Source: Thermoplasmata archaeon
GTDB taxonomy: Archaea > Thermoplasmatota > Thermoplasmata > Lutacidiplasmatales > UBA184
Direction of reading: 5' to 3'
DNA: 11,899 nt
Assembly (NCBI GenBank): GCA_030040625.1
Contig: JASHTI010000006.1
Location: 1-11,899, forward strand
The notes under the pieces are model-generated. The model was given only the letters and a program-made list of their open reading frames with translations, did no database searches and was not told the origin of the DNA. Numbering within the stretch: the first letter of the stretch is position 1; each line of letters begins with the position of its first letter. Of this stretch, positions 7,048-11,899 are shown piece by piece. Both the position numbers and the translations under genes were made by a program.

Positions 7048-7155
7048 ATGCCCGACTGCTGCTGCAAGGCGGGGACACCTGGGACGACCGAAGCCTGCTG
7101 CGACCCGGCGACGGGCTGCCCGCCCGGCTGCTGCGACGGCTGCTGCGCGACGTGA
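7048..7155 (+). CDS. 35-residue cysteine-rich peptide, metallothionein-like
   Basis: Small open reading frame encoding 35 residues, ten of them cysteine (positions 4, 5, 6, 17, 18, 24, 28, 29, 32, 33), with no aromatic residues and no histidine. It starts MPDCCCKAG and ends GCCDGCCAT. Clustered CC and CxxxCC spacing with small polar linkers is the hallmark of metallothionein-like metal-binding peptides, though it matches no family I can name. Evidence that it is real: GAGG (7039-7042) five bases before the ATG, location directly after the inverted-repeat operator, and a stop that overlaps the arsenate reductase GTG as GTGA (7152-7155), the same coupling used for the next gene pair. It may bind arsenite or another thiophilic metal in the cytoplasm, or act as a leader peptide for the operon. 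No signal peptide. Confidence 0.7.
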   Translation: MPDCCCKAGTPGTTEACCDPATGCPPGCCDGCCAT

Positions 7156-7571
7156 CCCGGACCGTCCTCTTCGTCTGCGTGGGGAACGCCGGCCGGTCGC
7201 TCATGGCCGAGGCGATCTTCAACGCCGATCCTCCTCCGGGGTGGACGGCCGCGTCCGCCGGGACGCGTCCCGCCGGCAGCCCGAATCGGCGGACCGGCCC
7301 GATGCTGGCGGAGATCGGGATCCGCATCCCGGCGCACGCGCCGCGGCTGCTCGACAACGCGACGATCGACCGGGCGGCCCGCTGCATCACGATGGGATGC
7401 CTCGACGATGCGAGCTGCCCCGCCCGTCTCCACGCGCGTAGCAGCGTCGACTGGGGGCTGGAGGACCCGGCGCGCCTCGATGACGACGGCTTCCGTCGCG
7501 TGCGTGACGAGATCCGTAGCCGGGTCGGCCAGCTGCGGCGGGAGCTTCTCGCCGCCGGTGCCGGGGCGTGA
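7152..7571 (+). CDS. arsC: ArsC-type arsenate reductase (low-molecular-weight phosphatase fold)
   Basis: 139 residues, the usual size for thioredoxin-linked arsenate reductases, which turn As(V) into As(III) in the cytoplasm. The phosphatase loop Cys9-VGNAG-Arg15-Ser follows a beta strand (TVLFV). The redox cysteines expected of the arsenate-reductase branch are present as Cys83 and Cys89 (MGCLDDASCP), with Cys78 nearby. The general-acid aspartate is Asp105 in DWGLEDPA, equivalent to the DDPA motif of plasmid pI258 ArsC. Simple LMW tyrosine phosphatases lack the Cys pair, so a reductase is preferred. It starts at a GTG overlapping the Cys-rich peptide stop and ends overlapping the aquaporin GTG, so the three are translated together. 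The loop sequence CVGNAGR differs from the usual CTGNSCR or CVGNICR in having no internal cysteine. Confidence 0.85.
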   Translation: MTRTVLFVCVGNAGRSLMAEAIFNADPPPGWTAASAGTRPAGSPNRRTGPMLAEIGIRIPAHAPRLLDNATIDRAARCITMGCLDDASCPARLHARSSVDWGLEDPARLDDDGFRRVRDEIRSRVGQLRRELLAAGAGA

Positions 7572-8377
7572 GTCCCGGCCTCGCGTACCGGTGCGGGTCC
7601 GAGTGCATCGGGACCGCGCTCCTGGTGGGGCTCGGCACGGGAGCGATCGTCCTCGGGGCCCGCGAGGGGGGAGCCTCGGGCTCCGCTCTGGCGCTGGCAT
7701 GGTTCGCAGCGGTCGCTGTCCCGATCCAGCTCTTCGCGTTCGTCAGCGGCGCCCACCTGAACCCCGCGGTGACCCTCGGGGTCGCCGCCGCGGGACGGTT
7801 CCCGCTCACCGAAGCGCCGGCCTACGCCGGCAGTCAGTTCGCGGGCGCGTTCCTGGCGAGCCTGATGGTTCGAGCCCTGCTGGGAGGCGCCGGTCACCTA
7901 GGGGCGACCCTACCGGGGCCTTCCGGGCCGCTGCCGGTCGTGCCGCTCGAGTTCGGGTTCACCCTCGCGCTCGTGCTCTCGGTCCTGGTGCTCTTCGGCC
8001 TCGAACGACCGGCCCGCCGTCTGGAGCTACTGCTCCCGGCGGCGGTCGTCGGCCTCTCGACCCTGATGATCGGGCCCTGGACCGGAAGCTCTCTCAATCC
8101 GGCCCGATCGATGGCCCCGGCGGTGGTGTCGGGCGACCTCCACTGGGTCGGGCTCTACCTGGGGGCGGCGATACTGGCCGCTCTTGTCGCCGCGGCGATC
8201 GGTCGGCGAACCGTCGGACCGGCCGAGCCTGGCGCGCGCGCCGCGTCGAGGCTCTCGAAGACAGTTACCAAGTGCGGCGCCAATCTCCTGGGGTTTGGAA
8301 CGGACGTCCGGGTTAGACCTTTTGCAGGCAGGCCAGAGAACGATATTGAGCATGCGGCCAGAAAGGGTTTTCAATAG
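7568..8377 (+). CDS. MIP/aquaporin-family channel, likely arsenite exit route, with unusual C-terminal tail
   Basis: Six-helix channel of the major intrinsic protein family, 269 residues from a GTG overlapping the arsC stop. Both pore motifs are intact: NPA at 65-67 (GAHLNPAVT) and NPA at 177-179 followed by Arg180 (SSLNPARSMAP), the filter arginine. Glu12 and Glu129 fit the conserved helix-1/helix-4 glutamates. In some bacteria (AqpS of Sinorhizobium) such a channel sits in an ars operon and lets out arsenite made by ArsC; this neighbourhood has no ArsB or Acr3, so the same role is inferred here. The channel domain ends near residue 212; residues after about 222 (AGARAASRLSK to GFQ) are hydrophilic, match no family feature I know, and coincide with a drop in GC content, as if the native end had been replaced. 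Confidence 0.85.
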   Translation: MSPGLAYRCGSECIGTALLVGLGTGAIVLGAREGGASGSALALAWFAAVAVPIQLFAFVSGAHLNPAVTLGVAAAGRFPLTEAPAYAGSQFAGAFLASLMVRALLGGAGHLGATLPGPSGPLPVVPLEFGFTLALVLSVLVLFGLERPARRLELLLPAAVVGLSTLMIGPWTGSSLNPARSMAPAVVSGDLHWVGLYLGAAILAALVAAAIGRRTVGPAEPGARAASRLSKTVTKCGANLLGFGTDVRVRPFAGRPENDIEHAARKGFQ

Positions 8378-8395
8378 GGAACTCTTGCAGTTCCC
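8377..8395 (+). terminator. Hairpin just after the aquaporin stop codon
   Basis: Perfect 7-bp inverted repeat GGGAACT (8377-8383), spacer CTTGC, AGTTCCC (8389-8395), starting on the last base of the TAG stop. There is no T-run directly after it; the nearest T-rich patch is about 8425-8434. It may be the end of the ars-like transcript or an operator. Weak as a terminator. Confidence 0.35.
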
Positions 8396-8535
8396 CAAGA
8401 TGGCCAGGGCGCCGAGAGCCGTGTTCATTTTCCTCTGGAGGGAGGATGGGGTACCCCGGCGCAGTCGACATCGCCGTCTCGAGAGTTTCAAAGCAGGTTG
8501 ATCGGCTCGAAGGCGCCACTTCCGCTGGCGACCGG

Positions 8536-9021
8536 ATGTCCACAACTCAGACCCTCGGTAGGATTCGAAGTCGGGTGGCGCCCAACCGGGCAGCATGGCG
8601 AAGGAAGGGATTTCGGAGAGCGACGGGGCGATCCGTAGCAGTCTCGATTTTCTGCGCGACCCTCATGGCGTTTGGATCGCAAATCCCGCGAGCCGACGCG
8701 ACGTCGGAATCTGGATACCACGGTAGCAACGCGGGCGCGGCCGCAGCATTCACAATGATCGCACTCAACCTGGTAATCCTCGAATATTTGCTGTCCGTTA
8801 TTCTCCCTACTTCGGTCGCGTTGCTGGTCGGACAGGCAATCCTGGCAGAGCTAGCGTGTTTCTTTGGGGTTTTGGCGGCAGGTTGCGGATTCTGGGGGAT
8901 TCGCTCGAGTGAGACTGATCCCTTCGTCACGCTGGATGCTGGAATCGGGGTGGCACTTGGCGTAGTAAGTAGCATTGCTGGTGGGCGGGATCTAGTGCAA
9001 CTTTGTTCGGAGTCCGGCTGA
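8536..9021 (+). CDS. Hypothetical membrane protein with N-terminal signal-like segment
   Basis: Not recognised. From the ATG at 8536 it encodes 161 residues. A basic stretch (about 15-34) leads to a hydrophobic segment SVAVSIFCATLMAFGS and an ADA-TSE sequence that looks like a signal-peptidase site. Then come a Gly/Ala-rich linker, two long hydrophobic helices (FTMIALNLVILEYLLSVIL and ALLVGQAILAELACFFGVLAAGCGF), and a last hydrophobic part (GIGVALGVVSSIAGG). The start is uncertain: ATG 8446, preceded by GGAGGGAGG, would add 30 residues, and a GTG at 8573 would give a more ordinary signal peptide. Its TGA overlaps the next gene's ATG by one base (TGATG), so the two are translationally coupled and probably act together at the membrane. 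Codon use is less GC-biased than in the hyf-like genes. Confidence 0.6.
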   Translation: MSTTQTLGRIRSRVAPNRAAWRRKGFRRATGRSVAVSIFCATLMAFGSQIPRADATSESGYHGSNAGAAAAFTMIALNLVILEYLLSVILPTSVALLVGQAILAELACFFGVLAAGCGFWGIRSSETDPFVTLDAGIGVALGVVSSIAGGRDLVQLCSESG

Positions 9022-9530
9022 TGACCAAGCCCAAGTTCATGACCGCGACAGATTCGACACAAGCCGTGGCTACGATTCGAACTCGCGGAGTGACTCGTTA
9101 CGACTGGCTGGTTCCCCTAGCCCTCGCCATCGGTTACGCCGGTTCGATCCCGTTTCTCGTGCTAGCTCAATACCAGTTTCCGGGGACCCCGGATTGGATC
9201 AACTATGGAGTGCCGGCTAGTGCCATTTTGGCAGTAGGCTTTTTGCTGTTGGAGTTCACATCAGTCAGAAGCGTGGAGATGACTCCGCGACAAATTTTGT
9301 TTCGATATCCCCTGCACACGGAGGCAGTGGACTGGTCTGAAGTATCCCCCGGCAGACGGCCGGCCACATGGGGGATTTGGTTCGTGCTGAAGAATTCGAA
9401 TCCGGCAACGGCCAAGGGCATGCAGCGCGCGTATCGTTTGACTCTTGAGCAGGCTCGAGCGCTGCTAGCGTGGCCAACATGCCCCCGATGGAACCTTTCC
9501 CCGACCGTACTCAACAGCCTCGGATTTTAG
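9021..9530 (+). CDS. Hypothetical two-helix membrane protein with C-terminal soluble domain (possibly PH-like)
   Basis: Not recognised with certainty. 169 residues from ATG 9021, coupled to the gene before by TGATG. A short polar N-terminus is followed by two transmembrane helices (WLVPLALAIGYAGSIPFLVLA and VPASAILAVGFLLLEF) and a cytoplasmic part with a beta-rich look: SVRSVEMTPRQILFRYPLHTEAVDWSEV, then a strand WGIWFVLKN, then a helix LTLEQARALLAWP. The pattern 'strand - turn - W-x-E-V' after two helices is seen in bacterial PH-like membrane proteins and in some archaeal hypothetical proteins; this is only a resemblance. A GGCC-TTC-GGCC hairpin with T-rich sequence follows the stop. A TTG at 9003 is a possible but less likely start. 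Confidence 0.65.
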   Translation: MTKPKFMTATDSTQAVATIRTRGVTRYDWLVPLALAIGYAGSIPFLVLAQYQFPGTPDWINYGVPASAILAVGFLLLEFTSVRSVEMTPRQILFRYPLHTEAVDWSEVSPGRRPATWGIWFVLKNSNPATAKGMQRAYRLTLEQARALLAWPTCPRWNLSPTVLNSLGF

Positions 9531-9831
9531 GGCGTACCGGGGGGCCTTCGGCCATTCCTCTTTCCCTGCCGGCTGGCTTCGGGATGGTCCGGGAGCCCCT
9601 GTAATGGGCTGACACATGGCGGTTCGTTTCGAGCCCTAAGTGGGACGGCGTGGAAACAGGGGTCTTGCGAGGCGCCCCTCTAGGGGACCCGTGAGATTTG
9701 GCTGCGAAGGCTAGGGGTCGCTCCCGCCACATACGCTACAACCGGGCTGCAGCCTGTCGTCTCGAGCAGTATGACCGGAGTTGGCAAAGGAGGGCGGTCA
9801 GGGCCGACGCAGTGAGTCCGACCCTCGCCGG
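9531..9831. other. Gene-free stretch with hairpins
   Basis: No convincing gene on either strand. Just after the upstream stop is a small hairpin GGCC-TTC-GGCC (9543-9553) followed by ATTCCTCTTTCC, a plausible terminator for the two membrane-protein genes. Further on, GAGG-CGCC-CCTC and flanking GGGTC/GACCC arms around 9660-9691 can pair. These could belong to a structured RNA or to the end of a degraded element; nothing allows a name. Confidence 0.35.
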
Positions 9832-9890
9832 TTAAATTCCCAACGTCCCTGTTTAATTCCCAGGAAGCAGCTCAGAGTGATTAAATTCCC
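9832..9890. repeat. Three copies of a TTAAATTCCC motif
   Basis: TTAAATTCCC at 9832-9841, TTTAATTCCC at 9852-9861, TTAAATTCCC at 9881-9890, all in the same orientation with starts 20 and 29 bases apart, about two and three DNA turns. Such phased short repeats are typical of transposase-binding ends or of iterons. The complement GGGAATTTAA resembles repeats I recall at ends of some IS21-family elements. No transposase gene is visible in the window, so this would be a solo end or remnant. Confidence 0.55.
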
Positions 9891-9994
9891 GAAGCCTCGA
9901 CGCGGGGCTTTGGGAGTCTATTGGCCGAAGTGAAGCAGCTGTGATGACATGCAGCCGGTGAGCTTCTATTCGAAGGCTGAGCCCGCCGCGCCGT

Positions 9995-10726
9995 TCAATC
10001 GAGTCCAGCCCGCCCGGGGGCCCAATACGCCTTTACTCTAAGTTCAGAGGTCTTGGCTCCCAGATCCTTCAACCGTCGTAGGACGTACTGAATGGAGGTG
10101 GACTTCCCCGTGAGAACGAAGCCGGTGGGACGGCCTGAGTTGAATATCCTTCGGGCCTGAGATCCAACTTCTTCCAGGTGCCCATCGTCGTCACGACGTT
10201 GTATGAACTCGGCCTCGCCCTGTCCGAGGGAATGCCATGCACGTTGGGACGCTGGTGCTGAAGACACTTCGAATACCGACTCGACATGGTCGGATGGGCG
10301 AAGGGTACGTCCAAGAGCGACCGCGAGGCCCATGGAAGTCTCGTCCCCGAACAGGAAGACATGGTGTCCAAGACCGCCGAGATCCAATGATCGTCTCGGC
10401 CCCATGAAGAAGCATTCGTCTCCCGGCTTCACACGGGAAGCCCACAGTGCTCCGGGACCCGCACTGTGCACGAAGGCCAAGAACCGTGTCTCGCCCTGAG
10501 CACTGTCCCACCCCATGGGTGTGTACGTCCGACTGGAGCTCCCTTCGAGCGCAATCTGCAGTTTCTGTCCAGGGGCCCAGGCCACTCCCCTCAGCCGCTC
10601 GCCGGCGAGCGTGATAACCCGGTATCCCTCCGCAATTGATTCCGTACGCAGGACGGTGGTCGCGCGGAAAAGTCGCCGGAACAACCAGCCTCGGTCTGAC
10701 TTGGGCAATTCGCCAGGCGCCACCAT
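9995..10726 (-). CDS. Siderophore-interacting-protein-like FAD-dependent reductase
   Basis: 243 residues from ATG 10726. Family signs in order: an N-terminal beta-barrel with the FAD-binding RTYTP (66-70), RFLAFVHSAGPGALWASRVKPGD (81-103), the GP loop FMGPRRS (107-113), FGDETSMGLAVALGR (126-140), the GDET motif that begins the NAD(P)H-binding half, and a C-terminus RVKAYWAPGRAGLD close to the 'YWRRG' end of the family. Characterised members reduce ferric siderophores with NAD(P)H and FAD to release iron in the cytoplasm; more general flavin-dependent redox roles are also possible. A TTG at 10741 could add five residues, but the ATG is 25 bases downstream of an AT-rich TATA-like patch (minus strand CTTAAAAC, about 10747-10754), which suggests a leaderless transcript. 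It is divergent from a MarR gene. Confidence 0.82.
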   Translation of the reverse strand: MVAPGELPKSDRGWLFRRLFRATTVLRTESIAEGYRVITLAGERLRGVAWAPGQKLQIALEGSSSRTYTPMGWDSAQGETRFLAFVHSAGPGALWASRVKPGDECFFMGPRRSLDLGGLGHHVFLFGDETSMGLAVALGRTLRPSDHVESVFEVSSAPASQRAWHSLGQGEAEFIQRRDDDGHLEEVGSQARRIFNSGRPTGFVLTGKSTSIQYVLRRLKDLGAKTSELRVKAYWAPGRAGLD

Positions 10727-10741
10727 GGAACGAGGCAACAA

Positions 10742-10757
10742 GTTTAGTTTTAAGTAG
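10742..10757 (-). promoter_or_regulatory. TATA-like promoter of the SIP-like gene
   Basis: On the minus strand CTACTTAAAACTAAAC contains TTAAAA centred about 25 bases before the ATG at 10726. This spacing suits an archaeal TATA box with transcription starting at the ATG; it could also be a bacterial -10 element with a short leader. It overlaps the left arm of the inverted repeat at 10751-10776. Confidence 0.4.
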
Positions 10758-10776
10758 CTTACTGGTAAGTTACTTA
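10751..10776. promoter_or_regulatory. Probable MarR operator between divergent genes
   Basis: Near-perfect inverted repeat: TAAGTAGCTTAC (10751-10762), two-base centre TG, GTAAGTTACTTA (10765-10776); 11 of 12 positions pair. It sits 24 bp from the SIP-like ATG and 28 bp from the MarR ATG, almost in the middle of the 78-bp gap, so a bound MarR dimer could shut both promoters. Position and symmetry are seen; binding is inferred. Confidence 0.72.
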
Positions 10777-10804
10777 GCTACAACTCTTCTTACGGAACCT
10801 CGCC

Positions 10805-11272
10805 ATGTCCGGACCTGTGACCACGCGTTCGCGGGAGGCCCTGATCGAGTCGACGCTATCGGAGATGCAACGACGGTTCTCTCGAGCGATGGTGAGGGCA
10901 GCCGGGGCAGGTTCGGCAAGGGGCCTTCCGCTGCTCGCACACTTTGCGCTTCACTCGGCTACCGAGTCCGGCGGGGCGACTCAGCGGGAACTGGTCGACC
11001 GTCTCGGTGTGACTTCAGGGCACATCACCGGTCTTGTCGACCGGCTCGAGTCAGATGGTCTCGTTGAACGGCGGCGAGATGCAAGAGACCGGCGAGTCGT
11101 CCACGTAGTGGCCACCGCCAAGGGACGGAAGGCGCACCTTCAGCTGCACATGGAGCAGGGGTTGTACGCGGCCGCGGTGTTCGACGGTTGGTCAGATGAG
11201 GAGATCCGGAGCTTTCGAGACGCGGTGTCGCGGCTCGGCCGCGCTCGGCCGAGATTACCAGGGCCAGAGTGA
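10805..11272 (+). CDS. MarR-family transcriptional regulator
   Basis: 155 residues, a normal MarR length. A first helix pair (residues 10-53, ALIESTLSEMQRRF and LPLLAHFALHSA) is followed by the winged helix-turn-helix: ATQRELVDRLGVTSGHITGLVDRLESDGLVERR (58-90) and the wing RRRDARDRRVVHVVATAKGRK (89-109). The DxRxxR wing core is present. The C-terminal helices would form the dimer interface. MarR proteins usually repress their own and a neighbouring gene until a small ligand or oxidant is sensed; the only cysteine-poor composition argues against thiol sensing here. It is divergent from the SIP-like reductase with a strong inverted repeat between them, so it most likely controls that gene and itself. 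Confidence 0.88.
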   Translation: MSGPVTTRSREALIESTLSEMQRRFSRAMVRAAGAGSARGLPLLAHFALHSATESGGATQRELVDRLGVTSGHITGLVDRLESDGLVERRRDARDRRVVHVVATAKGRKAHLQLHMEQGLYAAAVFDGWSDEEIRSFRDAVSRLGRARPRLPGPE

Positions 11273-11682
11273 GATTTGGGAGCCCTGCGCGTCAGCAGAG
11301 AGGTCCCCGAGCAAGATCGGGTCGACGTGGTCTCCTCCAGTGCCGGAGCACGCAGGTGGAAGTGCGAGGCTCCTCGTGGACTGAGGCACGAGCGCAACCT
11401 TCGAGGAAGTACGTGCAAGTCAACGAGCACTTGGCCAGGCTGGCTGCTTACCCCATCGAGATCACCGTTCCCGAGATTCACGGGCACGGAGTCGACCGTA
11501 AGTCGGGGGACTTGGCCGATTCCGACCAACCCTCACTGCGGACGTGGCCGGTTCCCTGAAGTTCTGTCGTTGTGAGATTCTAATCTGCCCTCTGCGACGG
11601 AGTTCGGGGTAAAAGCCCAAGGTCCCGCGTCGAGGGTTCTGCTTCTATTCGGCGGGTTCAAGGGGGCCTCCGAGGGGGTGCT
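11273..11682. other. Stretch with no convincing gene; short direct repeat near its end
   Basis: Open frames exist on both strands here, but none has a recognisable family, a ribosome binding site or coding-like composition; a fragment such as YPIEITVPEIHGHGVDR (plus strand, about 11450-11500) could be a gene remnant. Two 16-base copies, GCTTCTATTCGGCGGG (11641-11656) and GCTTCATTTCGGCGGG (11680-11695), match at 14 positions; the second overlaps the end of the following coding region. Confidence 0.3.
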
Positions 11683-11898
11683 TCATTTCGGCGGGCTGCT
11701 CTCCGGCTGACACTCTTTCGCGAGTTCAACGCCGAAAGGGCCCCTGGACGGAACTGGCCGAACCCGGAGGGAGGTCGGGTCGGACCCACCCCCATTGTCT
11801 AACACGAAGTCAAAGGATGCAGCGTGCCGACCCGCCGGCTTCAGTTTCAGCGTGAACGGATACGTTCCGGGCGGCAGGGGATTCTTTTTGTGGTCCTG
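11683..11898 (-). CDS. C-terminal end of an unknown protein (partial, starts beyond window)
   Basis: An open frame enters from the right edge and ends at TGA 11685-11683, giving 71 residues. It reads like a beta-rich domain: PLPPGTYPFTLKLKPAG, then ASFDFVLDNGGG, then TSLRVRPV, with a Pro/Ser-rich end (CQPESSPPK). The alternating hydrophobic strand pattern and natural composition suggest real coding, whereas the other minus frame I read is interrupted within about 30 codons. Not recognised; an Ig-like or carbohydrate/adhesion-type sandwich would fit but cannot be shown from this fragment. Confidence 0.5.
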   Translation of the reverse strand, partial: QDHKKNPLPPGTYPFTLKLKPAGRHAASFDFVLDNGGGSDPTSLRVRPVPSRGPFGVELAKECQPESSPPK

Positions 11899-11899
11899 C

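Noticed and set aside
8027..8596. Minus-strand frame of 189 codons over the aquaporin end
   Set aside because: Overlaps the intact channel gene, has no family features, and is biased as an antisense shadow.
9511..9732. Minus-strand 73-codon frame after the second membrane protein
   Set aside because: Basic, Pro/Arg-rich composition, overlaps the end of the upstream gene, no ribosome binding site and no recognisable motif.
9825..9845. tRNA-like T-arm in GGTTAAATTCCC
   Set aside because: Lacks the TTCRA loop consensus, no cloverleaf can be built upstream, and the motif occurs three times.
9832..9890. CRISPR array
   Set aside because: Repeats are only 10 bases and unevenly spaced, with no cas genes nearby.
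11140..11575. Overlapping frames on both strands after the MarR gene (up to 129 codons)
   Set aside because: Competing frames of equal quality, one overlapping the MarR gene antisense; none shows a family or start signal, so no gene is called.

Overview
High-GC prokaryotic DNA. The gene families and fused subunits fit both high-GC bacteria and archaea, so the lineage is not settled. Some features lean weakly archaeal: GGTGA-type ribosome binding sites before two genes, and an apparently leaderless gene at 10726 with a TATA-like box about 25 bp upstream. I place the window as 'possibly a high-GC archaeon such as a Thermoplasmata relative, Actinobacteria not excluded'.

Region 1 (1-6421, minus strand) is one tightly packed operon, read right to left. 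It encodes a membrane-bound complex of the group-4 [NiFe]-hydrogenase / complex I family, in the order HyfC-like, HyfE-like, HyfF-like, HyfG-like large subunit, fused HyfH/HyfI-like iron-sulfur small subunit, and HyfB-like subunit (cut by the window edge). The genes overlap by 4 bases or lie 0-4 bases apart. The large subunit has lost all four cysteines that hold the NiFe centre, so this is an 'energy-converting-hydrogenase-related' (Ehr-type) complex and not a working hydrogenase. The small-subunit clusters and the proton-channel residues are kept. It probably couples an unknown electron transfer to ion pumping.

Region 2 (6637-8377) is a small arsenic-resistance-like locus. An HxlR-family regulator with a cysteine-rich N-terminus (minus strand) diverges from a three-gene operon: a 35-residue peptide with ten cysteines, an ArsC-type low-molecular-weight phosphatase-fold arsenate reductase, and an aquaporin-family channel. 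Each pair of operon genes overlaps by GTGA. A perfect 9-bp inverted repeat lies in the divergent promoter.

Region 3 (about 8245-11899) is less GC-rich and less gene-dense, with accessory-region character. It holds two coupled small membrane proteins of unknown function, a gene-poor stretch with three copies of a TTAAATTCCC-type repeat, a siderophore-interacting-protein-like flavin reductase divergent from a MarR regulator across a near-perfect 12-bp inverted repeat, a stretch with no convincing gene, and the C-terminal end of an unknown protein entering from the right edge.
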